Of a DNA stretch of 64,000 nucleotides, positions 37,624 through 47,934 are shown one piece after another (position 1 is the first letter of the stretch; every line of letters begins with the position of its first letter). Source of the stretch: Ectothiorhodospiraceae bacterium BW-2. Lineage in GTDB: Bacteria; Pseudomonadota; Gammaproteobacteria; Thiohalomonadales; Thiohalomonadaceae. Made by a program: the position numbers and the translations under genes. Where the stretch lies: NCBI GenBank assembly GCA_008375315.1, contig CP032507.1:2479001-2543000 (forward strand). The letters are read 5' to 3'. A model generated the notes under the pieces. It did not search any database. It saw nothing but the letters and a program-made list of their open reading frames with translations, and had not been told where the DNA came from.

Positions 37624-38640
37624 TCAGCTAAAGCCTGCTCCCGCTCGGCTTGAGCCTGCTCTCGCTCGGCTTGAGCCCTTAATTCGCGCTCTATTGCCTG
37701 CTCTCGCTCGGCTTGAGCCCTTAATTCGCGCTCTATTGCCTGGCCTCTCTCGCTCGGCTTGAGCCCTTAATTCGCGCTCTATTGCCTGTTCGCGCTCGGC
37801 TTGAGCCTGATCCCGCTCGGCTTGAGCCAGCTCCTGCGCACTTTTAGCTTGTTGTAGCTCCTGCTCCATCATATCGTGCTCATGCAGAATGGTTAAGTGC
37901 TCCCGCTGTGCATCAAGTCGGGAGAGGTAGAGATAACGAGCCTGTTTGTTAGCCGAAAATGTTCTGAGGGTATGCTGTGCCTGTCTCATCTCTTTGGTTC
38001 TCATCCATTGGGGTAAATTATTGCTATCAAGCCGATGTGCTTCCATAAAAAAGCGGATCCAGCGCTGGGCTTCGCTGGATACTATATCGTCTTTAAACTC
38101 AAAACGGTGCAGTTCGCAGATCGTGATACCGCCACACCGGTCACTTATCGCTCTGCCCGACTCATCAAGCAGAGCATAGTGTCGTAGTGGTGGAGGTGGT
38201 TGGCTCTTAGTTTGAGTCGCTGTCTTTGCGGCTTGTTGGGCCGCATTGAGCCGTTTATGTCCAAACGACTCGGTTAACAGCCAGATGGAGTAAACGGGTT
38301 GTAGTTCATCGTAGTTCATCCCCTCTTCTAGCTGCTCCTGATAGAGGTGGCACCAACTATAGACTATACGCTCTGGCAGCGAGGTGTAATTTTTACGCTG
38401 AATCTCTAACTGAAACTGGCGGCCACGGCTATCTTCGGCTCTGATATCGACAATATGGAGCTTGTCAGTCTCATAATCTTTACTGCTGTAGGGGTTAAGG
38501 ATAGTCACTTTAACCAGCGGGTAGTGCAGCTTATCCTCCAGCATGGCATTAAGAAAGTGGAGCAGCAGATGACGCCGGCTGCGCCGCCCTAATATTGCCT
38601 TAAAGACGCAATCTACTTTGGGGTCGATGTTGTATATCAT
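37624..38640 (-). pseudogene. Rpn-family nuclease, array copy 9, tail frameshift
   Basis: Start at 38640 as in other copies; the frame is open further upstream only because an IS1634-like element begins at 38709. A 4-base insertion (GCCT, near 37743) in the tail repeat shifts the frame, giving an arginine-rich end (GNRARIKGSSRARAG) and a stop at 37624 instead of about 37590. The core is intact apart from one substitution, KLHYPL for KLRYPL. Confidence 0.82.
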
Positions 38641-38822
38641 GGGTTGATAATAGGCCGTTGGGGAGGTGGGTGCAAGATGGAATTGGGAAAAAATATCCCG
38701 CTGTACAACTCGCATTTCGCACCCTGCTATCTAAATTTTCCGAATTATCGTCATGATGCGTGAAAAAATCATCACTCACGATAGCCGATATATTACAGCA
38801 AAATCAAACAATGGCAGATCAA

Positions 38823-40519
38823 ACAGCAATTCAGAGTCACCGCCAAACCAGCATCACTACATAGCCTTGCTTTCTTGGCGACAATACCCCCCCTCTTCTC
38901 AACATTTCCTTGTTGAAAAGTCAACTATTTCAAATTGTACAGCGGTGTTGAGTGAGCTTGTCTCCAGTGTGTAATGAGGGTTATCCCGAATTTCGGAGCG
39001 GGGATCTCCATCGTCTTTTAATTGATGAGTCGAATCTGGCAGGGGCGCCCGGTGAGTTGGGCTAATTTCGTTACCGACAGTTTTCGTTCAGTCATAACGG
39101 CAATCATCTTTCCCCAGATGCGCTTTAAGGTCATCTTCCCCTGCATAACACTTTGAAATGTCTTGCTAAATACCAGTAACTGATTGATGATGTGAGCTAT
39201 TTGCAAGCACTGGTAGTAATTCTTGGTCGCCAGATAACTCACCCGTGAAAATTTGTGCTCTAATGCATATCCATGATTTTTTTGGGTATTAAAGCCTTCG
39301 TTCTCTATTTTCCAGCGTAAGCGTCCGGTACGGCTCAATTCCGGTGCCGTATTCCAGTTGATGGGATAGGAGCTAATGTGAACGAACCGATTTTCAATTA
39401 TCTGCCCCTCTTTGTCGGTGGTTGTCTCTATGCATTCCAGCCAGTGTAGTTTCACGCCATGATAGTCAATATCGTTAATCCATGTATAGTTTTGCTCAAT
39501 GACATTATCCTGTTGCCGTAGAATGATTTTTCGTTGATTGCCGGATGTTAACTGGCACAAGGATTTAACCTCTTCCCAAACAGATGGCAGATTGCCATCC
39601 TTGAAGGTGACTATCCAGCCCCAACCATACTCTGAGCAAATTTCGAAGAATCCCTGATAAGGATAGAGTCCATCGGCAACCAGACAGATGGGTAGACGCG
39701 GAAACGCCGATTTCAACTTTTTTGCTAGGCGTTTGAATGCCTTACGCTCACAATCCTGTTTGTCATAGTTGCCCTCTTCGGGGTTTTCCAGCCACTCTGT
39801 GGCAATGGAGATGGCGAAGCCGTTAGCGGTAATCAGTTTGGCCTCTAAAACCATGTTATGCCAGCTACTTTTACCGCTGCTGTAGTCTTTGTGCAGCGCC
39901 TGTTCATGGGGACACTCTGTAAAACTATGAATCCCGCTCGCATCCACCGCAATGACAAACCATTCACCAAACAGCCGTTGATTGTGGAATATCTTCTTTT
40001 TCAACAGCGCCCTAACCATGGATTGAGTCAGTTTTTGCAGTTGATCCTCCGTGAGTTGTCGCATGACATTATCGACGGTATCCATATGAGGTAGCGGCAT
40101 TTTGAACAACCGCTGGTAGTTTTTGCGAAAGCGTTTCTCTTCGCGCAGATTATTCATTTCATTACGAGAACCGGCTTTAAAGAGAAACATGGCAATGCAG
40201 GCCGTAATAAGAGCCGCCAAATCATAATTAGTAGATGTCCGGCACTCATCCAGCTCTCTCATCTGCTCAAAGAGAGCAGGAAAGAAGTGTGTGATGGTCA
40301 GGTGGAGTTGATAGACGACATCTTTGCGCTGTAATTTACGTTTATTCCGATTCTTTTTTTAGACCGGACGGATTGGTTCGAAGCTGATTTTCGTGCAGTT
40401 GACATGCGGTTACCTCTCAAAATTGGAGATATATGGGCTATTTTTGCTGGAAAAAATAATTTTTTTGCCAATGTAAGTTTATGAAGTTAGTCGGTTATGG
40501 AGCTGCCCCTGAATTGCTG
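38823..40519 (-). mobile_element. 1.7 kb DDE insertion sequence, copy 3 (nested)
   Basis: Reverse orientation, inside the non-coding left part of the IS1634-like element; flanked by AGATCAA on both sides (7 bases). Ends as in the copy at 26662. Confidence 0.87.
39018..40262 (-). CDS. DDE transposase of the 1.7 kb IS, copy 3
   Basis: Same 414-residue frame as at 26919; the upstream ATG is at 40405, with the seven-A run in between. Confidence 0.82.
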   Translation of the reverse strand: MRELDECRTSTNYDLAALITACIAMFLFKAGSRNEMNNLREEKRFRKNYQRLFKMPLPHMDTVDNVMRQLTEDQLQKLTQSMVRALLKKKIFHNQRLFGEWFVIAVDASGIHSFTECPHEQALHKDYSSGKSSWHNMVLEAKLITANGFAISIATEWLENPEEGNYDKQDCERKAFKRLAKKLKSAFPRLPICLVADGLYPYQGFFEICSEYGWGWIVTFKDGNLPSVWEEVKSLCQLTSGNQRKIILRQQDNVIEQNYTWINDIDYHGVKLHWLECIETTTDKEGQIIENRFVHISSYPINWNTAPELSRTGRLRWKIENEGFNTQKNHGYALEHKFSRVSYLATKNYYQCLQIAHIINQLLVFSKTFQSVMQGKMTLKRIWGKMIAVMTERKLSVTKLAQLTGRPCQIRLIN

Positions 40520-40613
40520 AGATCAAATCTCTTAATACCCCGATCAAATATTTTGAACAGACAAATGGGTAAAAATCCGGCATTTTGTCTGTTTTTGCGA
40601 ACGGGGAGTTTTG

Positions 40614-42296
40614 ATGACCACATCCATAGAGAGCACGACACAATCAGTCGATGCCATGCCTATCATCAAGCACTATATGGACAAGCTAGAGATACCGGCA
40701 CTGCTCAATAAATATGTTCCCAATAACACCGGGGCCGATATTGCTCCGGCGCAGGTCTTGTCGCTGCTGGTGATGAACCTGCTCAACGCCCCCACGCCGC
40801 TCTATCAAATCCCGCAATGGCTCGGCAAATATGTCGACGGGCTGGGAGAAGATATCGATATCGCCAATAAATACAACGATGATCGCTCTGCACGGGCGCT
40901 AACTCGTCTCTACGACGCCGATCGGGATAATCTGCTGGTCGAGTTAACCGCCAACGCGATTCGGGTCTGGCGTCTGGAATACGCCTGTATTCAGAACGAT
41001 ACCACCAGCATCACGCTCATCGGTGCTTACGATACCCCTTACCCGCATGCGGCGTTACCGCTACATGGTCACAACAAGGATTTCCGACCCGACTGCAAAC
41101 AGTTAGTTTTTGGCTTGAACACCACCACCGATGGTTATGTTCCGTTAAGCTATCGGCTCTATGATGGCAATCAGGCCGACATCGCGACCCATCAGACCAA
41201 CTGGCAGCAACTCAGAGAGCAACTGGGTAAGAGTGATTTCATCTATGTCGCCGACAGCAAACTCTGCTCCCAAGCCAACCTGGATGTGATTGCCTCGGCC
41301 GGAGGCCAGTTCATTACCGTGATGTCGCGCAATATCAAGGTGGCCAAACAGTTCACCCAGGCGGTTGAAGAGGGTTTCGAGCCGAAGTGGGATGCCGAGT
41401 GGAGCAAGCCCAACCCGCGCAAAAAAGGGAGTGAGCACCACTACGAGTTGCATGAAGCCGCAGAGCAGTGGCAAGGCTACCGCGTTATCTGGGTACGCTC
41501 ATCCAGTAAAGCAGCGACCCAATCAAAACAACGCCATCATGACATCACAACCGCCTGTGCCAACCTGACTGCACTCCAACCCAAACTGAACCGCTATCAC
41601 CTCAAAAGCCGCCAACAGATTGAAGCGGCAATCAAAGAGGCCGCAGGCTCTGCCGCAATCTATCTGGATATCCAACTCACCGAACAGTGCCAAACCGTAT
41701 CCGTGAAGATAGGTCGTGGTCGCCCGGGAGCCGATAGCGAATACCAGCAACAAGAGGTCATCAGCTATCAGCTTAGCTGGCAAATCAAGCAGAGTGACAT
41801 CGATAAGAAAGCCCGCAGCGATGGCCTGTTTCCCCTGTTGACTAACACCGATTTACCCCCTCTGGAGGTGTTGCAGACATATAAAAAACAACCCCATCTG
41901 GAGAAACGCTTTTTGGCCGGCAAGTCGGTACTGGAGATTGCGCCGGTCTTCCTGAAAGATACGCGCCGCATTGAGGCGATGATGCTACTCATCTTCATCG
42001 CCCTGATGATTCTGTCGCTGGTTGAGCGCGCTATCCGTAAAGCGATGGACGAACAGGCCATCACTGCGCTGCCTATCCGTCCCTCGGGCTTAAAGACCAA
42101 AGCGCCTACTTGGCGAGTTATCCGCCAATTCTTTACCGATATCAATCTGACACACATTCGCCAGAACGGCGTGATCATTCATCGTGAACTTAAGGGGCTA
42201 AGCGCGCTGCATCAGCAAGTACTCAGACTCATCGATGTTCCGCTGGCAGTCTACCAACAACTACAGCGCTCCTGGTGGGTATTTGTGGAGCCGTAA
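40614..42296 (+). CDS. IS1634-family transposase
   Basis: 560 residues; ATG 40614 preceded by GGGGAG, preferred over the in-frame TTG at 40611. The N-terminal 100 residues (ESTTQSVDAMPIIKHYMDKL, then YVPNNTGADIAPAQVLSLLV) are the DUF4277-type domain that marks IS1634 elements. The DDE core follows: LIGAYDTPYPHAALP (first Asp), FIYVADSKLC (second Asp), and the late block YKKQPHLEKRFLAGKSVLE (Glu). Intact and probably active; the nested IS lies upstream of the gene and could affect its promoter. Confidence 0.87.
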   Translation: MTTSIESTTQSVDAMPIIKHYMDKLEIPALLNKYVPNNTGADIAPAQVLSLLVMNLLNAPTPLYQIPQWLGKYVDGLGEDIDIANKYNDDRSARALTRLYDADRDNLLVELTANAIRVWRLEYACIQNDTTSITLIGAYDTPYPHAALPLHGHNKDFRPDCKQLVFGLNTTTDGYVPLSYRLYDGNQADIATHQTNWQQLREQLGKSDFIYVADSKLCSQANLDVIASAGGQFITVMSRNIKVAKQFTQAVEEGFEPKWDAEWSKPNPRKKGSEHHYELHEAAEQWQGYRVIWVRSSSKAATQSKQRHHDITTACANLTALQPKLNRYHLKSRQQIEAAIKEAAGSAAIYLDIQLTEQCQTVSVKIGRGRPGADSEYQQQEVISYQLSWQIKQSDIDKKARSDGLFPLLTNTDLPPLEVLQTYKKQPHLEKRFLAGKSVLEIAPVFLKDTRRIEAMMLLIFIALMILSLVERAIRKAMDEQAITALPIRPSGLKTKAPTWRVIRQFFTDINLTHIRQNGVIIHRELKGLSALHQQVLRLIDVPLAVYQQLQRSWWVFVEP

Positions 42297-42534
42297 TTGA
42301 AAAAATTTAGTACCCGATTTAATTCGGGAATTGTCTGTGCTAGGGTGCGAAATGTGTGGTACAAGCCAGTAGGGGCGGGTTTTAAACCCGCCCTGACACG
42401 CCGTTAATTACCGAAAATCGTTTGGGCAGGGCAGACACTACCAATTTACCAATGTTAAAAATAACGGTTGCCGCTCATTGCTTTCATCAATTACACCCAG
42501 TAAGTTTTTAACTTATACCAAAGGCCACTCCGTA

Positions 42535-42831
42535 ATGAATTTTCGCCATAATCTGAGTATATTAAACGCTTTTCTTCTTTGTTTTGCTTTTTTAAGTCAA
42601 TCGTTTAGCGCTCAAACGCTACAGTTGCAAAATGGTTGGAATCTGGTGATGACTATATTGCCAAGCCGATTTCGGGTCAAAATCTGCAACGGCTATTGTC
42701 GCGCTGGGCAGACACCCTCTCCTAGCGGGGAAGCGGTCGTACCCAGACCCACTAAAAACCCAATAGCCTCAAATAATAGTGTCATCCCGACGAATCAACG
42801 AATCGCTCCAAACCCGAGTATAAAGCTATAA
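42535..42831 (+). pseudogene. Chimeric giant-gene/kinase fragment, unit 9
   Basis: Same chimera with an intermediate spacer (ACTCCGTAATG). The frame happens to be open upstream to 42478. Confidence 0.78.
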
Positions 42832-42950
42832 AGCTATGGCAATGCAATGATTGGGAACAGGTTATCTGCATTGTCGGGCTGGTTTCGTAGAGACTGGTTT
42901 CAGGTTTCGTGGCCATGACCGCCTAAAAAGCACGGTTTGAATCACGCTCC

Positions 42951-44018
42951 TTACAACTTTAGTCTCTTTTTTAACTCCGCTAACTCAGCTAAAGCCTGCT
43001 CCCGCTCGGCTTGAGCCTGCTCTCGCTCGGCTTGAGCCCTTAATTCGCGCTCTATTGCCTGCTCTCGCTCGGCTTGAGCCCTTAATTCGCGCTCTATTGC
43101 CTGCTCCCGCTCGGCTTGAGCCTGCTCTCGCTCGGCTTGAGCCCTTAATTCGCGCTCTATTGCCTGTTCGCGCTCGGCTTGAGCCTGATCCCGCTCGGCT
43201 TGAGCCAGCTCCTGCGCACTTTTAGCTTGTTGTAGTTCCTGCTCCATCATATCGTGCTCATGCAGAATGGTTAAGTGCTCCCGCTGTGCATCAAGTCGGG
43301 AGAGGTAGAGATAACGAGCCTGTTTGTTAGCCGAAAATGTTCTGAGGGTATGCTGTGCCTGTCTCATCTCTTTGGTTCTCATCCATTGGGGTAAATTATT
43401 GCTATCAAGCCGATGTGCTTCCATAAAAAAGCGGATCCAGCGCTGGGCTTCGCTGGATACTATATCGTCTTTAAACTCAAAACGGTGCAGTTCGCAGATC
43501 GTGATACCGCCACACCGGTCACTTATCGCTCTGCCCGACTCATCAAGCAGAGCATAGTGTCGTAGTGGTGGAGGTGGTTGGCTCTTAGTTTGAGTCGCTG
43601 TCTTTGCGGCTTGTTGGGCCGCATTGAGCCGTTTATGTCCAAACGACTCGGTTAACAGCCAGATGGAGTAAACGGGTTGTAGTTCATCGTAGTTCATCCC
43701 CTCTTCTAGCTGCTCCTGATAGAGGTGGCACCAACTATAGACTATACGCTCTGGCAGCGAGGTGTAATTTTTACGCTGAATCTCTAACTGAAACTGGCGG
43801 CCACGGCTATCTTCGGCTCTGATATCGACAATATGGAGCTTGTCAGTCTCATAATCTTTACTGCTGTAGGGGTTAAGGATAGTCACTTTAACCAGCGGGT
43901 AGCGCAGCTTATCCTCCAGCATGGCATTAAGAAAGTGGAGCAGCAGATGACGCCGGCTGCGCCGCCCTAATATCGCCTTAAAGACGCAATCTACTTTGGG
44001 GTCGATGTTGTATATCAT
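42951..44018 (-). CDS. Rpn-family nuclease, array copy 10
   Basis: 355 residues; tail order differs again (AQAERDQAQAEREQ followed by alternating AIERELR pairs). Core intact. Confidence 0.87.
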   Translation of the reverse strand: MIYNIDPKVDCVFKAILGRRSRRHLLLHFLNAMLEDKLRYPLVKVTILNPYSSKDYETDKLHIVDIRAEDSRGRQFQLEIQRKNYTSLPERIVYSWCHLYQEQLEEGMNYDELQPVYSIWLLTESFGHKRLNAAQQAAKTATQTKSQPPPPLRHYALLDESGRAISDRCGGITICELHRFEFKDDIVSSEAQRWIRFFMEAHRLDSNNLPQWMRTKEMRQAQHTLRTFSANKQARYLYLSRLDAQREHLTILHEHDMMEQELQQAKSAQELAQAERDQAQAEREQAIERELRAQAEREQAQAEREQAIERELRAQAEREQAIERELRAQAEREQAQAEREQALAELAELKKRLKL

Positions 44019-44257
44019 GGGTTGATAATAGGCCGTTGGGGAGGTGGGTGCAAGATGGAATTGGGAAAAAATATCCCGCTGTACAAGCCAGTAGGGGCGG
44101 GTTTTAAACCCGCCCTGACACGCCGTTAATTACCGAAAATCGTTTGGGCAGGGCAGACACTACCAATTTACCAATGTTAAAAATAACGGTTGCCGCTCAT
44201 TGCTTTCATCAATTACACCCAGTAAGTTTTTAACTTATACCAAAGGCCACTCTCGTA

Positions 44258-44554
44258 ATGAATTTTCGCCATAATCTGAGTATATTAAACGCTTTTCTTC
44301 TTTGTTTTGCTTTTTTAAGTCAATCGTTTAGCGCTCAAACGCTACAGTTGCAAAATGGTTGGAATCTGGTGATGACTATATTGCCAAGCCGATTTCGGGT
44401 CAAAATCTGCAACGGCTATTGTCGCGCTGGGCAGACACCCTCTCCTAGCGGGGAAGCGGTCGTACCCAGACCCACTAAAAACCCAATAGCCTCAAATAAT
44501 AGTGTCATCCCGACGAATCAACGAATCGCTCCAAACCCGAGTATAAAGCTATAA
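44258..44554 (+). pseudogene. Chimeric giant-gene/kinase fragment, unit 10
   Basis: Same chimera; long spacer form. Confidence 0.78.
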
Positions 44555-44673
44555 AGCTATGGCAATGCAATGATTGGGAACAGGTTATCTGCATTGTCGG
44601 GCTGGTTTCGTAGAGACTGGTTTCAGGTTTCGTGGCCATGACCGCCTAAAAAGCACGGTTTGAATCACGCTCC

Positions 44674-45699
44674 TTACAACTTTAGTCTCTTTTTTAACTC
44701 CGCTAACTCAGCTAAAGCCTGCTCCCGCTCGGCTTGAGCCAGCTCTCGCTCGGCTTGAGCCTGCTCTCGCTCGGCTTGAGCCCTTAATTCGCGCTCTATT
44801 GCCTGCTCCCGCTCGGCTTGAGCCAGCTCTCGCTCGGCTTGAGCCCTTAATTCGCGCTCTATTGCCTGATCCCGCTCGGCTTGAGCCAGCTCCTGCGCAC
44901 TTTTAGCTTGTTGTAGCTCCTGCTCCATCATATCGTGCTCATGCAGAATGGTTAAGTGCTCCCGCTGTGCATCAAGTCGGGAGAGGTAGAGATAACGAGC
45001 CTGTTTGTTAGCCGAAAATGTTCTGAGGGTATGCTGTGCCTGTCTCATCTCTTTGGTTCTCATCCATTGGGGTAAATTATTGCTATCAAGCCGATGCGCT
45101 TCCATAAAAAAGCGGATCCAGCGCTGGGCTTCGCTGGATACTATATCGTCTTTAAACTCAAAACGGTGCAGTTCGCAGATCGTGATACCGCCACACCGGT
45201 CACTTATCGCTCTGCCCGACTCATCAAGCAGAGCATAGTGTCGTAGTGGTGGAGGTGGTTGGCTCTTAGTTTGAGTCGCTGTCTTTGCGGCTTGTTGGGC
45301 CGCATTGAGCCGTTTATGTCCAAACGACTCGGTTAACAGCCAGATGGAGTAAACGGGTTGTAGTTCATCGTAGTTCATCCCCTCTTCTAGCTGCTCCTGA
45401 TAGAGGTGGCACCAACTATAGACTATACGCTCTGGCAGCGAGGTGTAATTTTTACGCTGAATCTCTAACTGAAACTGGCGGCCACGGCTATCTTCGGCTC
45501 TGATATCGACAATATGGAGCTTGTCAGTCTCATAATCTTTACTGCTGTAGGGGTTAAGGATAGTCACTTTAACCAGCGGGTAGCGCAGCTTATCCTCCAG
45601 CATGGCATTAAGAAAGTGGAGCAGCAGATGACGCCGGCTGCGCCGCCCTAATATCGCCTTAAAGACGCAATCTACTTTGGGGTCGATGTTGTATATCAT
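44674..45699 (-). CDS. Rpn-family nuclease, array copy 11
   Basis: 341 residues; like copy 4 but with an AQAEREL unit in the last part of the tail. Confidence 0.87.
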   Translation of the reverse strand: MIYNIDPKVDCVFKAILGRRSRRHLLLHFLNAMLEDKLRYPLVKVTILNPYSSKDYETDKLHIVDIRAEDSRGRQFQLEIQRKNYTSLPERIVYSWCHLYQEQLEEGMNYDELQPVYSIWLLTESFGHKRLNAAQQAAKTATQTKSQPPPPLRHYALLDESGRAISDRCGGITICELHRFEFKDDIVSSEAQRWIRFFMEAHRLDSNNLPQWMRTKEMRQAQHTLRTFSANKQARYLYLSRLDAQREHLTILHEHDMMEQELQQAKSAQELAQAERDQAIERELRAQAERELAQAEREQAIERELRAQAEREQAQAERELAQAEREQALAELAELKKRLKL

Positions 45700-45938
45700 G
45701 GGTTGATAATAGGCCGTTGGGGAGGTGGGTGCAAGATGGAATTGGGAAAAAATATCCCGCTGTACAAGCCAGTAGGGGCGGGTTTTAAACCCGCCCTGAC
45801 ACGCCGTTAATTACCGAAAATCGTTTGGGCAGGGCAGACACTACCAATTTACCAATGTTAAAAATAACGGTTGCCGCTCATTGCTTTCATCAATTACACC
45901 CAGTAAGTTTTTAACTTATACCAAAGGCCACTCTCGTA

Positions 45939-46235
45939 ATGAATTTTCGCCATAATCTGAGTATATTAAACGCTTTTCTTCTTTGTTTTGCTTTTTTAAG
46001 TCAATCGTTTAGCGCTCAAACGCTACAGTTGCAAAATGGTTGGAATCTGGTGATGACTATATTGCCAAGCCGATTTCGGGTCAAAATCTGCAACGGCTAT
46101 TGTCGCGCTGGGCAGACACCCTCTCCTAGCGGGGAAGCGGTCGTACCCAGACCCACTAAAAACCCAATAGCCTCAAATAATAGTGTCATCCCGACGAATC
46201 AACGAATCGCTCCAAACCCGAGTATAAAGCTATAA
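45939..46235 (+). pseudogene. Chimeric giant-gene/kinase fragment, unit 11
   Basis: Last chimeric copy; long spacer form. Confidence 0.78.
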
Positions 46236-46354
46236 AGCTATGGCAATGCAATGATTGGGAACAGGTTATCTGCATTGTCGGGCTGGTTTCGTAGAGACTG
46301 GTTTCAGGTTTCGTGGCCATGACCGCCTAAAAAGCACGGTTTGAATCACGCTCC

Positions 46355-47380
46355 TTACAACTTTAGTCTCTTTTTTAACTCCGCTAACTCAGCTAAAGCC
46401 TGCTCCCGCTCGGCTTGAGCCTGCTCTCGCTCGGCTTGAGCCCTTAATTCGCGCTCTATTGCCTGCTCTCGCTCGGCTTGAGCCCTTAATTCGCGCTCTA
46501 TTGCCTGCTCCCGCTCGGCTTGAGCCCTTAATTCGCGCTCTATTGCCTGATCCCGCTCGGCTTGAGCCAGCTCCTGCGCACTTTTAGCTTGTTGTAGCTC
46601 CTGCTCCATCATATCGTGCTCATGCAGAATGGTTAAGTGCTCCCGCTGTGCATCAAGTCGGGAGAGGTAGAGATAACGAGCCTGTTTGTTAGCCGAAAAT
46701 GTTCTGAGGGTATGCTGTGCCTGTCTCATCTCTTTGGTTCTCATCCATTGGGGTAAATTATTGCTATCAAGCCGATGTGCTTCCATAAAAAAGCGGATCC
46801 AGCGCTGGGCTTCGCTGGATACTATATCGTCTTTAAACTCAAAACGGTGCAGTTCGCAGATCGTGATACCGCCACACCGGTCACTTATCGCTCTGCCCGA
46901 CTCATCAAGCAGAGCATAGTGTCGTAGTGGTGGAGGTGGTTGGCTCTTAGTTTGAGTCGCTGTCTTTGCGGCTTGTTGGGCCGCATTGAGCCGTTTATGT
47001 CCAAACGACTCGGTTAACAGCCAGATGGAGTAAACGGGTTGTAGTTCATCGTAGTTCATCCCCTCTTCTAGCTGCTCCTGATAGAGGTGGCACCAACTAT
47101 AGACTATACGCTCTGGCAGCGAGGTGTAATTTTTACGCTGAATCTCTAACTGAAACTGGCGGCCACGGCTATCTTCGGCTCTGATATCGACAATATGGAG
47201 CTTGTCAGTCTCATAATCTTTACTGCTGTAGGGGTTAAGGATAGTCACTTTAACCAGCGGGTAGCGCAGCTTATCCTCCAGCATGGCATTAAGAAAGTGG
47301 AGCAGCAGATGACGCCGGCTGCGCCGCCCTAATATCGCCTTAAAGACGCAATCTACTTTGGGGTCGATGTTGTATATCAT
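46355..47380 (-). CDS. Rpn-family nuclease, array copy 12
   Basis: 341 residues with three AIERELR/AQAEREQ pairs. It diverges from the full-length locus B gene, so this unit probably shows the original gene arrangement from which the others were copied. Confidence 0.87.
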   Translation of the reverse strand: MIYNIDPKVDCVFKAILGRRSRRHLLLHFLNAMLEDKLRYPLVKVTILNPYSSKDYETDKLHIVDIRAEDSRGRQFQLEIQRKNYTSLPERIVYSWCHLYQEQLEEGMNYDELQPVYSIWLLTESFGHKRLNAAQQAAKTATQTKSQPPPPLRHYALLDESGRAISDRCGGITICELHRFEFKDDIVSSEAQRWIRFFMEAHRLDSNNLPQWMRTKEMRQAQHTLRTFSANKQARYLYLSRLDAQREHLTILHEHDMMEQELQQAKSAQELAQAERDQAIERELRAQAEREQAIERELRAQAEREQAIERELRAQAEREQAQAEREQALAELAELKKRLKL

Positions 47381-47616
47381 GGGTTGATAATAGGCCGTTG
47401 GGGAGGTGGGTGCAAGATGGAATTGGGAAAAAATATCCCGCTGTACAAGCCAGTAGGGGCGGGTTTTAAACCCGCCCTGACACGCCGTTAATTACCGAAA
47501 ATCGTTTGGGCAGGGCAGACACTACCAATTTACCAATGTTAAAAATAACGGTTGCCGCTCATTGCTTTCATCAATTACACCAGTAAGTTTTTAACTTATA
47601 CCAAAGGCCACTCGTA

Positions 47617-47934
47617 ATGAATTTTCGCCATAATCTGAGTATATTAAACGCTTTTCTTCTTTGTTTTGCTTTTTTAAGTCAATCGTTTAGCGCTCAAACG
47701 CTACAGTTGCAAAATGGTTGGAATCTGGTTGCGATATACAGGGAGGTATGGCGCAGGCAAGCACATGTATCCGATATATTTAGCGCTGATGGCATTGAGC
47801 GCCGGTTTGCGTTTATTGAGGGGGATGGCAATTTTATGATGTGGCGGGCGATACCGGTTCGCTCGGTGGTGAGCTGCTCTCCTCGCTACAGAATCGGGGC
47901 GTTTGGGTTAAGGTGGCTACCTCTACGACCGTAG
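47617..47934 (+). pseudogene. Locus B giant gene, piece 1 (signal peptide)
   Basis: ATG 47617 gives signal peptide MNFRHNLSILNAFLLCFAFL with cleavage near FSAQT, then NGWNLV as in locus A. At 47820-47825 (a run of five G) the frame is lost: the encoded GDGNFMMWRAIP should read GWQFYDVAGDTG, which is found in the frame of the next piece. A short spacer (ACTCGTAATG) puts AAAGG 9 bases from the ATG. Confidence 0.8.

Larger units (their letters stand above)
38709..42359 (+). mobile_element. IS1634-like insertion sequence with a nested IS
   Basis: Ends share CATTTCGCACCCT in inverted orientation (38713 region and 42340-42353); 6-base target duplication GTACAA at 38703-38708 and 42360-42365. About 1.95 kb without the nested element at 38823-40519. 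Inserted just upstream of Rpn copy 9. Confidence 0.85.
17069..47730. repeat. Twelve-unit tandem array with Rpn nuclease genes
   Basis: Unit length about 1.64-1.72 kb once insertions are removed. Each unit holds about 170 bases of non-coding DNA, an Rpn gene on the minus strand, about 235 bases of divergent intergenic DNA and the start of the locus B giant gene. In units 1-11 that start is fused to a kinase 3'-end relic and the 30-base locus A upstream segment; in unit 12 it runs on into the real gene. Units are nearly identical apart from the Rpn tail repeats, small spacer indels and insertions (IS701-like, three of the 1.7 kb DDE element's copies, IS3-like, IS1634-like). About 20 kb is array and 10.6 kb is inserted elements. 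Confidence 0.93.

Noticed and set aside
17530-46919. 77-codon frames on the plus strand inside the Rpn copies (beginning MLAENVLRVCC)
   Set aside because: They recur only because the Rpn genes are copied; they lie antisense to a well supported coding region and have no ribosome-binding site.
17069-47730. CRISPR-like array
   Set aside because: The repeat unit is 1.66 kb and carries genes; there are no short repeats with unique spacers and no cas genes.
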